A stretch of DNA of 64,000 bases, taken from contig AP027925.1 in the NCBI GenBank assembly GCA_036322875.1, positions 1,054,001-1,118,000 on the forward strand. Direction: 5' to 3'. How positions within the stretch are numbered: position 1 is the stretch's first letter; each line of letters opens with the position of its first letter. This DNA is from Paraimprobicoccus trichonymphae (GTDB taxonomy: Bacteria > Bacillota > Clostridia > Oscillospirales > Acutalibacteraceae). The translations under genes were made by a program, and so were the position numbers. The notes beneath the pieces are model-generated. The model saw nothing but the letters and a program-made list of their open reading frames with translations. It searched no databases and was not told the DNA's origin. Shown piece by piece: positions 8,301-16,709 of the stretch.

Positions 8301-9461
8301 TTATTCTAACAAAATTTCTTCAACTTTAGAGATGTTTTCTATACAAACATATTCAGATTTTATGCATAATGTGTTATTTTCTTCGTAAAAATTATTATTT
8401 TTGTCTATAATATCTATTTCGTGAAATTTTTCTTGTTCTATTTGTGCAATTTTTTCCTTCAATTCTTCCTTTACTTCATCAATATTGACTTCAATTTTTT
8501 TGATTTTTTGTTCGTAATATTTCTCTTTAACTATATTTACACACAAAAAATTGTGTTCCTCATTTTCCGCTCTATAATTTTCATCTATCTCGCTATTAAA
8601 ATCAAAACTAATAGGAATTTCCAAGTTAAAAATTTTGATTTTAAATTTACTTATTAATTTTCCAGTATCAAAAAATACTTCTCTGTTTAAATCAGTTTTT
8701 TCAAATAGTTCTTTTTTAGTTTTAGCAAAAACTTTTCCATCTGCTTTTACAAAATAGTTATTTCCAAAATAATCTTCTACTACTCCACTTATTAATAACT
8801 GATTTTTAATTACGGTATCACCAACACTTACTAAAGTTGTACCTTTGTAAGTTTCTATTCTTTCTATTTGACCGTCGCAAGCGGATTTTATATTACAATA
8901 TTCGTTTTTTTGAACCATTTCAGGAGTTATAATTTTTTCTTTTATTAAAACTTCCAATTTAACACCATGCAAATTAATAGCCACCCAAGACACTGGCAAT
9001 TTTTTCATAATTTCATTTTCAGAAATGTGTATATTTATTTTTTTTCTTATAGAACCGCTAAAAATACCAGTTTCAGATAAAATATTTAATATTTGACTTT
9101 TTTCTATATTTTCAATTCCTTTTATTTCTATAATCCAAATTCTTAAAAAACCTAAATAACCTAATATCATAAAAATAAAAATTGTTATTAAAACCCAACT
9201 TTTGTTTTTATTTTTTTTTATGAAAACAGGGAAACCTATTTTTTTTTTTATTTTTAGTTCAAATTCAAATTTTTTAGATATTTTTTCTAAATTTTTAAAA
9301 TCATTAATAGAAATTCTACTTGACAAGCAATTTTTATTTTTTCTTATATCCCATAAATTTATTTTTTCTCTAACACAAGAATTTATTAATCTTTCTGTTT
9401 TATTTCCAGTTATTTCGAATATAACATATCCGTACATCCATCTTATAAATTTTAATAACAA
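8301..9461 (-). CDS. yqfD: Sporulation protein YqfD
   Basis: YqfD is a membrane protein conserved in endospore-forming Firmicutes and expressed in the mother cell. The N terminus has the typical MYGYVIFEITG block, followed by a hydrophobic anchor around residues 95-115 (WVLITIFIFMILGYLGFL) and a POTRA/FtsQ-like region (IKGIENIEKSQILNIL). The C-terminal 80 residues are highly charged. Length 386 aa is close to the family norm. TTG at 9461 follows an AAAAGGGAAAG site. It lies 20 bp after yqfC, the usual pair. Retention suggests remnants of sporulation or reuse of the protein in a non-spore role. Confidence 0.9.
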   Translation of the reverse strand: MLLKFIRWMYGYVIFEITGNKTERLINSCVREKINLWDIRKNKNCLSSRISINDFKNLEKISKKFEFELKIKKKIGFPVFIKKNKNKSWVLITIFIFMILGYLGFLRIWIIEIKGIENIEKSQILNILSETGIFSGSIRKKINIHISENEIMKKLPVSWVAINLHGVKLEVLIKEKIITPEMVQKNEYCNIKSACDGQIERIETYKGTTLVSVGDTVIKNQLLISGVVEDYFGNNYFVKADGKVFAKTKKELFEKTDLNREVFFDTGKLISKFKIKIFNLEIPISFDFNSEIDENYRAENEEHNFLCVNIVKEKYYEQKIKKIEVNIDEVKEELKEKIAQIEQEKFHEIDIIDKNNNFYEENNTLCIKSEYVCIENISKVEEILLE

Positions 9462-9480
9462 TAATAAAACTTTCCCTTTT

Positions 9481-9744
9481 TTAAGTAATAAACTCTACAG
9501 ATATAATAAATCCATTTATAACTAAAGAATTTGTATCTAAACATTTTATAGATAAATTTCTACCTAGAAACATCGCAGACATATTCTTAAAACTTATTTT
9601 TATCATATGATCATCGTATTCTAAAATATTTCTACATCCTTCAACTATTACTTCACGATTTCCGTTCATTTCCAAATGCATAGAACTAAAATTGGAAAGA
9701 ATCGGTGATTTTAATAAATCAATTATATTTTTTAATTTCTTTAT
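9481..9744 (-). CDS. yqfC: Sporulation protein YqfC (YabP/YqfC family)
   Basis: This small protein is the partner of YqfD and belongs to the YabP/YqfC family of sporulation proteins. The block GNREVIVEGCRNILEYDDHMIKI and the GRNLSIKCLDTNSLVINGFI block are diagnostic. An ATG at 9681 would start inside the conserved domain. The frame continues upstream to MKKLKNIIDLLKSPIL if AUA at 9744 initiates, placed about 8 nt after GAGGTGA. No ATG, GTG or TTG lies in frame in between. It is therefore either a rare AUA start or a gene that has lost its start codon. Confidence 0.85.
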   Translation of the reverse strand: MKKLKNIIDLLKSPILSNFSSMHLEMNGNREVIVEGCRNILEYDDHMIKISFKNMSAMFLGRNLSIKCLDTNSLVINGFIISVEFIT

Positions 9745-9759
9745 TTAAAAATCACCTCA

Positions 9760-10408
9760 ATATTCAGATATTTATGAAATTTATTAAATAAAAATTACTT
9801 GATATGAATATTTTTCTGAGGTTTTTGATTTTAAATTTTTACTTTGAGTTTTATACTATTTAATTTAAGCAATGATCATTTAATTGTTTTGCCGTTATTT
9901 CTGGCATAAAACCCTCAATTATCTCCTTCAGACTTTCCCAAAACGCTTTTATTAAGCGTAATGTTATATTACAATTTTCTTATAAATTTAATATAAATAT
10001 TTTATAATTTTCTTTATATATCTATACTTGTTTTAAAATTTAGATAACTTAAGCACTAAAAAAAAGTTAACAGTGATAACAGAGAGAAAACAAAATTTTC
10101 CAAATTTAAAAGTAAAAAAATTTCAAAAGAATCTTTTAAATCAAAGTCGAAAATTAAACTTTTGGAGAGGTTGACTAAATTTTCAAAATTAAGTTTTGCC
10201 ATCTGTCAAAGTGTCAAAACAAAAATTATTTAAGTTATAATAAGCCAAAAGCAAGTATAAACTGCTTGTAACAACGAGGAAAGATATGCCCCTAAACCGC
10301 AAAATTTTATTTGTATAGGCAGACACTAGTTTTATTATATTAACTTGTTTAAAAAATATAAAATTTTAAATTATGTTCTAAATTATTTTTTAAAACATAA
10401 GTATTTTA
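9760..10408. other. Intergenic stretch with a short decayed reading frame
   Basis: About 650 bp without an intact gene. On the reverse strand, 9870-9985 reads as a short peptide (IKAFWESLKEIIEGFMPEIT) ending in TAA, with no start codon; it may be the tail of a lost gene. The remainder is AT-rich with no recognised signal. No ribosome site is apparent before the lysozyme gene that follows. Confidence 0.35.
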
Positions 10409-11245
10409 ATGACAAAAAAATATTTGGAGTTGGTTGGTATTTCTAAAGGCATAGATGTTTCTAAATGGCAGGGAGACATAAATTGGGAAAAAGTAAAAAA
10501 AGATGGTATAGAATTTGCCATGATAAAAGAATCACATGGTAAAAAATCTACGGCTAATATAGATGCAAAATTTAAAGAAAATGTTGCCGGCGCTAAAAAT
10601 AATGGTATTTATGTAGGAACATATCATTATAGTTATGCTGATAATGAAAATGACGCTGTATTGGAAGCTCAGTTTTGTTTAGAAAATATAGCAGGATTAC
10701 AACTAGAATATCCAGTTGTCTTTGATATAGAAGATAAAGAGCAACACAAACTTAGCACAGACCAAAGAACCGATATTTGCTTTGCGTTTTGCAAAGAAAT
10801 AGAAAAAGCAGGTTACTATGCAATGGTTTATTCTAACGTTGACTGGTTTACTAATTATTTAAATAAGGATTATATAAGTAAAAATTTCGACATATGGCTT
10901 GCTCAGTGGAATGTATCAAAGCCTGCATTTGACTGCGGAATTTGGCAAAATTCGGATATAGGTGTCGTTAGTGGTATTTCTACGAATGTTGACTTAGATG
11001 TTTCTTATAAAGACTATCCGCAAATTATAAAAAATAAAGGTTTAAACGGTTTCTCTAAATCTATAAGTAATTTGAAAATTGGAGACAAAGTTAAAGTGAA
11101 AAATGCAATCCAATATGACGGAAAACCGTTTACAGTCTATTTCCCAGACTATGAAATTATAGAGATAAAAAACGATAGAGTAGTTATAGGGAAAGATGGA
11201 GTCGTAACAAGTGCGGTTGACATAAACAATTTAACTAAATCTTAA
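10409..11245 (+). CDS. GH25 lysozyme (endolysin-like)
   Basis: A glycoside hydrolase family 25 muramidase that cuts peptidoglycan between MurNAc and GlcNAc. The first strand GIDVSKWQGDINWEKVK (from about residue 14) and the catalytic DIE in VVFDIEDKE (about residue 108) are intact, with further conserved strands WLAQWN and IWQ. After the barrel, residues 220-278 form a small SH3-like module (KIGDKVKVKNAIQYDG, then GVVTSAVDINNL) typical of phage endolysins in this group. There is no signal peptide, so release would need lysis, a holin, or a particle. It stands alone with its own terminator. It could be a prophage relic or a peptidoglycan-crossing component of an injection system. Confidence 0.9.
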   Translation: MTKKYLELVGISKGIDVSKWQGDINWEKVKKDGIEFAMIKESHGKKSTANIDAKFKENVAGAKNNGIYVGTYHYSYADNENDAVLEAQFCLENIAGLQLEYPVVFDIEDKEQHKLSTDQRTDICFAFCKEIEKAGYYAMVYSNVDWFTNYLNKDYISKNFDIWLAQWNVSKPAFDCGIWQNSDIGVVSGISTNVDLDVSYKDYPQIIKNKGLNGFSKSISNLKIGDKVKVKNAIQYDGKPFTVYFPDYEIIEIKNDRVVIGKDGVVTSAVDINNLTKS

Positions 11246-11326
11246 TCTAAAAATAATTTTTCGATTTTAGCGTAAAATTGCAAAATTTAGCCGAGCGAAT
11301 ATAAATGAAATTTAATATCTAATTTG

Positions 11327-11355
11327 GTGTAGATTTTCGATTCTACGCTTTTTTT
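11327..11355 (+). terminator. Rho-independent terminator after the lysozyme gene
   Basis: The stem GTGTAGA (11327-11333) pairs with TCTACGC (11342-11348), including one G-T pair, around an 8-nt loop and is followed by seven T residues. Confidence 0.7.
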
Positions 11356-11477
11356 CTTTATATCTCGTAAAATTCATTTATTTCATAGATTATCTCATTA
11401 GTGCGATATCAAATAAAATTGATTTTTTCACAAAAAATAGCCATAATTAGACAAAGATAAAACAGGGAAGTGGTTAA

Positions 11478-12743
11478 TTGTTTGTAGATAATGTAAGAAT
11501 ATATGTAAAAGCTGGTGATGGTGGTTTAGGTGCTGTATCTTTTCATAGAGATAAGTCAACTGCTTACGGTGGACCTGATGGTGGAAATGGCGGAAATGGT
11601 GGAAATGTAATTTTTAGAGCGGATAACAATTTGTCTACTTTGAGTGACTTCAGATACAAAAAAAAATTTATTGCTCAAAATGGTGAAAACGGTGAATCAG
11701 CTAAAAAAGCAGGAAAAAGAGGAGAAGACTTAGTAATTAAAGTTCCTATTGGCACTTTAATTAAAAATCAAAAAACAGGGAATTTAATTTTTGATATTTC
11801 AGATTTTGAAAATTATATTTTAGCAAAAGGTGGTCGTGGCGGTTTTGGTAATATGAATTTTGCTAATTCTGTAAGACAAAGTCCTAGATTTGCGAAGTCT
11901 AATACCAAAGGTGAAGAATTTGATTTAACATTAGAATTAAAATTGCTAGCTGATGTCGGAATTATAGGATATCCAAATGTTGGAAAGTCTACTTTTATTT
12001 CGATAGTAAGTAATGCAAAACCAGAAATCGCAAATTACCATTTTACCACTTTGAGTCCAAAATTAGGTGTTGTAAAAAATGGTGATAAATCATTTGTATT
12101 AGCTGATATACCTGGTTTAATTAAAGGCGCTTGGGAAGGATTAGGCTTAGGACATGAATTTTTAAAACATATCGAAAGATGTAGATTATTATTACATGTT
12201 TTGGATATTTCTGAATCTGAAAATAGAGATTTTATCGAAGATTTTGAAACTATAAATTTAGAATTGAAAAAGTTTAATAAAAGTCTTTTAAATTTGCCAA
12301 TGATAGTCTTAGGAAATAAGCTGGACATGAGTTCTGAAGAAAAAATAAATAAGTTTAGAAATTATATGAAGATTAAAAATTATGATTTTTTTGAAATATC
12401 AGCTATTAATAAAACTAATTTAAAACTAGTTTTAAATAAAATTTCTGAATTATTAAATAATTTACCAAATATAAAAATTTTCGATCCTGATATAGAAGAT
12501 TTTAAACGTTTTGAAAATTCAGATGGAAAAATAGAGATAATAAAAAAAGGAACCATATACGAAATAAACTCAGAAAGATTATATAAATTAATAAATTCCA
12601 TAAATTTTGACGATTATGACTCTATGAATTACTTTCAAAACACAATAGTGAAATTTGGAGTTTCTGATATGCTGAAAAAATCAGGAGCTAAAAACGGTGA
12701 TACAATAAAAATAAATGACATAGAGTTTGAATACTTTGAATAA
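11478..12743 (+). CDS. obg: GTPase Obg/CgtA
   Basis: A ribosome-associated GTPase needed for 50S maturation and growth control. It shows the glycine-rich Obg fold (DGGNGGNGGNVIFRA and GGRGGFGNMNFA), the G domain with G1 GYPNVGKST (about residue 163), G3 DIPGLI and G4 NKLD, and the C-terminal OCT domain found in Firmicutes (KIFDPDIEDFKRF onward, ending near GDTIKINDIEFEYFE). Length 421 aa is normal. TTG at 11478 follows a GGGAAGTGG ribosome site. It is monocistronic here. Confidence 0.97.
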   Translation: MFVDNVRIYVKAGDGGLGAVSFHRDKSTAYGGPDGGNGGNGGNVIFRADNNLSTLSDFRYKKKFIAQNGENGESAKKAGKRGEDLVIKVPIGTLIKNQKTGNLIFDISDFENYILAKGGRGGFGNMNFANSVRQSPRFAKSNTKGEEFDLTLELKLLADVGIIGYPNVGKSTFISIVSNAKPEIANYHFTTLSPKLGVVKNGDKSFVLADIPGLIKGAWEGLGLGHEFLKHIERCRLLLHVLDISESENRDFIEDFETINLELKKFNKSLLNLPMIVLGNKLDMSSEEKINKFRNYMKIKNYDFFEISAINKTNLKLVLNKISELLNNLPNIKIFDPDIEDFKRFENSDGKIEIIKKGTIYEINSERLYKLINSINFDDYDSMNYFQNTIVKFGVSDMLKKSGAKNGDTIKINDIEFEYFE

Positions 12744-12804
12744 TCATAATTATATTATATTTAAATAAACATTAAACTTTGGTTTAGTCAAATAAATTGT
12801 AAAA

Positions 12805-12965
12805 AAGATTGACAAAAAACAAAACAAAATGCTAATCTTAAATAGGTATTGTAATGCTCATGAAAATTGGTGTTTGAAAGAAATTTACGCTTGAAATGAG
12901 ATGGAGTCGGTTGGCCAGCGACGGACGTTTAACCAAGAATCTGCGCAAATCAGATGGTCGATGAT
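12805..12965 (+). repeat. Dispersed promoter/hairpin element, copy B
   Basis: TTGACA at 12809-12814 is followed by the AATGCTAATCTT region, the AAATTTACGCTTGAAATGA block and AACCAAGAATCTGCGC near the 3' end. It shares with copy A the variant around GGAGTCGGTTGGCC, whereas the central GTTTCAAC hairpin is degenerate. It sits about 100 bp upstream of a separate strong promoter and 210 bp before the next gene. Confidence 0.7.
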
Positions 12966-13067
12966 AACCAAAAAGAGCGCAAAATAGAAAATTTGCTTGA
13001 TTTTTAGCCAAGTAGTAAAGTCAGCGTAGATATTTAGTAAATATTTTAAAGAAAATTAAATTTCTCG

Positions 13068-13096
13068 TTGACATTTCTGGATTAATGAGTTACAAT
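13068..13096 (+). promoter_or_regulatory. Strong sigma-A-type promoter
   Basis: TTGACA (13068-13073), a 17-bp spacer and TACAAT (13091-13096) lie about 75 bp upstream of the ATG at 13173, which also has a GAAGGAG ribosome site. Confidence 0.75.
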
Positions 13097-13172
13097 ATTA
13101 CAAGTACATAGTTGAAATAGATTGGTGTGCTATATAAAATTGAATTTTATTTGAAGGAGTAAAAACAAACTA

Positions 13173-13712
13173 ATGGATATACAAAAAGATTTTTTAAAAT
13201 GGTCCTCGGCAGTTGCATTGCCAATTATAGCAGTTGCTACTTTTGGAAATTTCGCTATTAATCTTGTAAGAGGAGGTAAAGATAAAAGTCCAAGTACACA
13301 TGTCTCTAGTTTCAGTTCAGGTTGCTCATTCCAAATTACAACAGACAACATTATGTACCACGTCAGAGACTTGGTGGTGAGTGGCGCTACTGAAAAACAA
13401 ATTCAAAACTTAATTAATAGATGTAATCCAAATTACGGTAATGTTGTAGCCGTAGATAATTTTGAAAGCACCCAAAAATCTAAGGAAGCACTAAATGATT
13501 ATGTATTTGTTGTTATAATTTCGAAAAAGGATGAAGATGCTTTCGGTAGTTCCCCAGCTGGAAAAGAAATTTTTTCGGGTGCTGCTAAAATGGATGGTAG
13601 TTACCATATTTGGGGATACAAGAACGATGGAACTTTTGAACATAAGGTGTTGGTCATTAATAATGGTAATGATGGTAATGTTGATGACGCTAATTACGCT
13701 TTATCCGACTAA
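13173..13712 (+). CDS. Membrane-anchored or exported protein of unknown function
   Basis: A 179-aa protein I do not recognise. The N terminus has one hydrophobic segment (AVALPIIAVATFGNFAINLV, about residues 13-32) after a short polar start, which suggests a signal anchor or uncleaved signal. The remainder is a mixed, soluble domain with Asn/Gly-rich C-terminal strands (VLVINNGNDGNVDDANYA). It is a single-gene unit with a strong promoter, a good ribosome site and a terminator, and it is intact in a decayed neighbourhood, which argues it is expressed and kept. A surface or secreted host-interaction role is possible but not shown. Confidence 0.7.
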   Translation: MDIQKDFLKWSSAVALPIIAVATFGNFAINLVRGGKDKSPSTHVSSFSSGCSFQITTDNIMYHVRDLVVSGATEKQIQNLINRCNPNYGNVVAVDNFESTQKSKEALNDYVFVVIISKKDEDAFGSSPAGKEIFSGAAKMDGSYHIWGYKNDGTFEHKVLVINNGNDGNVDDANYALSD

Positions 13713-13746
13713 ACTTCAGTTTAGCAACTTTTCCGCCTTTTTTCTA
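13700..13746 (+). repeat. 3'-end hairpin segment duplicated at 51.4 kb
   Basis: The last codons of the preceding gene and the hairpin CTAAAC-TTCA-GTTTAG (13709-13724), then CAACTTTTCCGCC and a T-run, recur almost identically at 51416-51461. The hairpin plus T-rich tail could act as a weak terminator. Confidence 0.75.
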
Positions 13747-13782
13747 TCTTACTTAAAAAAGAAGGTAAAATCAAAAATTTTT

Positions 13783-13813
13783 CATCCCACAATATGTGTG
13801 GGATGTTTTTTTT
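13783..13813 (+). terminator. Rho-independent terminator
   Basis: CATCCCACA pairs perfectly with TGTGGGATG around a short ATATG loop (13783-13805), followed by eight T residues. Confidence 0.9.
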
Positions 13814-13860
13814 CAGGTTTTTTAAATAAAATCGAAATATTTTGGTAAAAAAGTTGTTTT

Positions 13861-14122
13861 TATAGTACGATAGTAGTGTAATTATATTAGCCAGAGAAGT
13901 AAACTAACATATATTGTTAAAAACATAAAAATGTTCGTAACAAAGATAATGAAACTTTTAAACAGAGATCTTAATGCTATAATAAATATTAAAAATGAAA
14001 GTATCAGATTAATATCAGTGTAAATACGCAAAACCGTGGGAGCTCACAGAGTTAGCCGGTAGCCATTTGGGTTATTTGAGCAGGAAGCCCCCGTTTCTTT
14101 TTAGTGGGGACCATGTCACGTA
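13861..14122 (+). pseudogene. IS200/IS605-family TnpB remnant with right end
   Basis: The forward strand reads in a TnpB C-terminal pattern (NRDLNAIINIKNESIRLIS, then frame-broken matter), followed by a subterminal hairpin end typical of this family (GAAGCCCCCGTTTC ... GTGGGGACCATGTCAC). Most of tnpB and all of tnpA are missing. A second, shorter scar follows dusB, starting with the same TATAGTACGAT sequence. Confidence 0.7.
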
Positions 14123-14150
14123 TATCTTAAATAAAAAAATAAGGTTAACT

Positions 14151-15128
14151 ATGAACAATTTTAAAAAATTTGGAAAAACAATTTTGGCACCGATGGCTGG
14201 AATTACGGATATGGCTTTTAGAGAGATATGTGCAGAACTCGGAGCTTCTTATTTTACCAGTGAAATGGTAAGCGCAAAGGCTATGGTGTATAAAAATTAT
14301 AAAACTTTAGATTTAATAAAATCTTCTGATAAAGAAAATTTCTTTGTAGTTCAATTATTTGGGAATGAACCTGAAATTTTTCGTGAAGCTGTGATAATAT
14401 TAAAAAATTTATATAACATAAATTTAATAAATATAAATATGGGTTGTCCAGCAAAAAAAATCGTGAAAACAGGTGCAGGGGCAGCGTTATTATTGAATCC
14501 TAATTTATGTGGTAAAATAGTAAAATCTATCACGGATTTAAAAAACATAGATTTAACAGTAAAAATTCGTTCTGGTTGGGACAGCAATAATATAACAGCT
14601 GCAGAAATTGCGAAGCAAAGTGAATTTTTTGGTGCGAATGCTATTATAGTTCATGGTAGAACTCGTTCTCAAATGTATTCTGGAAAAGTAGATCTGGAAA
14701 TAATAAAAAAAGTAAAAAGCTCTGTAAAAATTCCAGTAATAGGAAATGGAGACGTAAATTCTATAAAATCAGCTGTAAATATGTTGAATTATACTAAATG
14801 TGATTCTTTAGCTATTGGAAGAGGTGCTTTAGGAAATCCATGGATATTTAATCAAATAAATGAATTTTTAGAAAAAAACGTAGTTTCAGAACCAATTAGC
14901 ATAGAAGAAAAGGTAAAAACCTTGAAAAAACATATATATAAATTGTTTAAATATAAGCCAGAAAAAACTGCTATAAACGATTCTAAAAAAAATATTTGTT
15001 ATTATTTAAAGAATTTTAAAAACGCATCCAAATTCAAAAGCGAAGTATTTTTAACTAAAAATAAAAATCAAATTATAGATTTTGTAGAGAATTTAATTAA
15101 AATCTATTCGCAAAAAATTGAAAGCTAA
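14151..15128 (+). CDS. dusB: tRNA-dihydrouridine synthase
   Basis: A flavin-dependent enzyme that reduces specific uridines in tRNA. APMAGITDMAFREI near the start, the catalytic-cysteine block INMGCPAKKIVKTGAGAALL, VKIRSGWD, IVHGRTRSQMYSG and GNGDVNS plus GRGALGNPW are all present on a TIM-barrel layout, and a helical C-terminal domain follows. The ATG at 14151 is taken because it opens right before the barrel (MNNFKKFGKTILAP) and has AAGG upstream; the frame is open further upstream only through the IS scar. The gene is bracketed by TnpB remnants on both sides. Confidence 0.95.
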   Translation: MNNFKKFGKTILAPMAGITDMAFREICAELGASYFTSEMVSAKAMVYKNYKTLDLIKSSDKENFFVVQLFGNEPEIFREAVIILKNLYNINLININMGCPAKKIVKTGAGAALLLNPNLCGKIVKSITDLKNIDLTVKIRSGWDSNNITAAEIAKQSEFFGANAIIVHGRTRSQMYSGKVDLEIIKKVKSSVKIPVIGNGDVNSIKSAVNMLNYTKCDSLAIGRGALGNPWIFNQINEFLEKNVVSEPISIEEKVKTLKKHIYKLFKYKPEKTAINDSKKNICYYLKNFKNASKFKSEVFLTKNKNQIIDFVENLIKIYSQKIES

Positions 15129-15212
15129 CGTCATAAATTATCAAACAATAAAGTAAAAACTGTCAAAAATATACGTCATAGATTATGCTATCTAAAAAAA
15201 ACAGAAAATTTA

Positions 15213-15275
15213 TAGTACGATCTATAAATATTAAAAATGAAGGTATCAGATTGATATCAACATAGACATTGTTTT
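15213..15275 (+). pseudogene. Second TnpB scar downstream of dusB
   Basis: The segment begins TATAGTACGAT and continues with AATATTAAAAATGAAGG and TATCAGATTGATATCA, closely matching the TnpB scar upstream of dusB but with the part between these two pieces deleted. It is a very short remnant in the same orientation, so the two scars form direct repeats around dusB. Confidence 0.6.
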
Positions 15276-15642
15276 TGGCTCAAAATTTGTCATAGACCAC
15301 GTTCAATAAAAATCATTGTGGTTTACACATGTTTATAGAAACGTATAATTAAAATTCCCTATAGTAATAAAACCATTCTAAAATAAGGGAAATCAAATAA
15401 TTACTGCGAAACTAAATCTTAAATCACAATTTTTTTACTTAAGATTATGCAATAATTTTGAAAAAACAGCGCAACAACACATAAAAACATAATAAAAGGT
15501 GAATTAATATAGGTGATTTTTATAATTAACTAGCATAATTATTGCATTTCTGAAATTCAAATCAAAAAAATAAAATTATTCAAATTTATTAAGTAATATA
15601 TTATAATGTTACAAGTTGTTGTTTATTTTTTTAGAGGTAAAA
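15276..15642. other. Intergenic stretch upstream of nrnA
   Basis: No gene is seen. The part just before nrnA carries TATTATAAT (15599-15607), a likely -10 region, and the ribosome site AGAGGT before the ATG at 15643. Confidence 0.4.
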
Positions 15643-16587
15643 ATGAAAAAATTGAATGAATTGGCTGATATACTGAAAACCAAAGATAATATATGTATTT
15701 TAACACACATCTACCCCGACGGTGATACTTTAGGTTCGGCATTTGCATTATGTAGAGCTTTTCAGAAGATTGGAAAAAAATCTAAAGTTTTATGCAGCGA
15801 CAATACTCAAAAAAAATATGAAAATTTAAAGTTTTTCATAGAAAATCAAGACTTTAAAATTGAATACATAATTTCTGTGGACATAGCTGATTTAAGCTTA
15901 CTTGGGGAAAATTTAGCTGAATATTCGGATAAAATTAATATTAATATAGATCACCATATTTCAAATAAAAGATTTGCTGAAATTAATTATGTAAATTTTA
16001 AATCTGCTGCAACTGCTGAAATCATTTATGATTTATTATTAGAACTGGAAATAGAAATAGATATTAAAATAGCAGAGTGTTTATATATAGGGATTTCTAC
16101 TGACACTGGCTGTTTTAAGTATCCAAATACGAGTTCTAGAAGTCACAGAATCACTGCTGAGTTAATAAATACAGGCATAGATATTTCGAAAATAAATCAC
16201 AATCTATTTGAAATAAAATCTAAAAAAATTATTAAAATTGAGAACATAATTTATAAAAATTTAGAGTATTTTTGTGATGAAAAGTGTGCTTTTATATACA
16301 TTACTCAAAAAATGTTGAAAGATTTAAATATAAAAAATGATAATGAGTTGGAGGGATTAGCTTCTATTCCGAAACAAATTGAAGGAGTAGAAATAGGGAT
16401 TACTATAAGAGAAAAACCGGATAATTTGTATAAAATTTCGGTAAGAACAAATAATAACGTTAACGCAGTAAAAATATGTGAAATTTTTGGTGGTGGTGGT
16501 CATCCTAATGCATCAGGTTGTTTTATTAAAGGAAATTTAGAATATGTGAAAATACAATTACTAAAATCTATAAGTTGTATTTTATAA
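15643..16587 (+). CDS. nrnA: DHH-family nanoRNase / pAp phosphatase
   Basis: NrnA degrades short RNA oligomers and dephosphorylates pAp. The DHH domain has HIYPDGDTLGSAFALC, VDIAD and the NIDHHISN motif, and the DHHA1 domain ends with FGGGGHPNASGC. Length 314 aa is normal. ATG at 15643 is preferred because AGAGGT lies just upstream; an earlier in-frame codon at 15616 has no ribosome site. It is a single gene followed by the promoter of an exported ATPase gene. Confidence 0.95.
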   Translation: MKKLNELADILKTKDNICILTHIYPDGDTLGSAFALCRAFQKIGKKSKVLCSDNTQKKYENLKFFIENQDFKIEYIISVDIADLSLLGENLAEYSDKININIDHHISNKRFAEINYVNFKSAATAEIIYDLLLELEIEIDIKIAECLYIGISTDTGCFKYPNTSSRSHRITAELINTGIDISKINHNLFEIKSKKIIKIENIIYKNLEYFCDEKCAFIYITQKMLKDLNIKNDNELEGLASIPKQIEGVEIGITIREKPDNLYKISVRTNNNVNAVKICEIFGGGGHPNASGCFIKGNLEYVKIQLLKSISCIL

Positions 16588-16611
16588 TAATAAAAAAATT
16601 TAATTTTTTTG

Positions 16612-16640
16612 TTGACATTATTTAAAAAATATAGTATAGT
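16612..16640 (+). promoter_or_regulatory. Consensus sigma-A-type promoter
   Basis: TTGACA (16612-16617), a 17-bp spacer and TATAGT (16635-16640) are found 70 bp upstream of the exported AAA ATPase gene. Confidence 0.85.
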
Positions 16641-16709
16641 CATAATATCTACATTAGGAATTTTGAATGTGTAGAAATAAATATTTTAAATATTAGGTGG
16701 TTTTGGGTT

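Noticed and set aside
14067..14150. An N-terminal extension of dusB starting at 14067.
   Set aside because: This stretch is the right end of an IS200/IS605 scar; the family N terminus begins right at ATG 14151, which has its own ribosome site.
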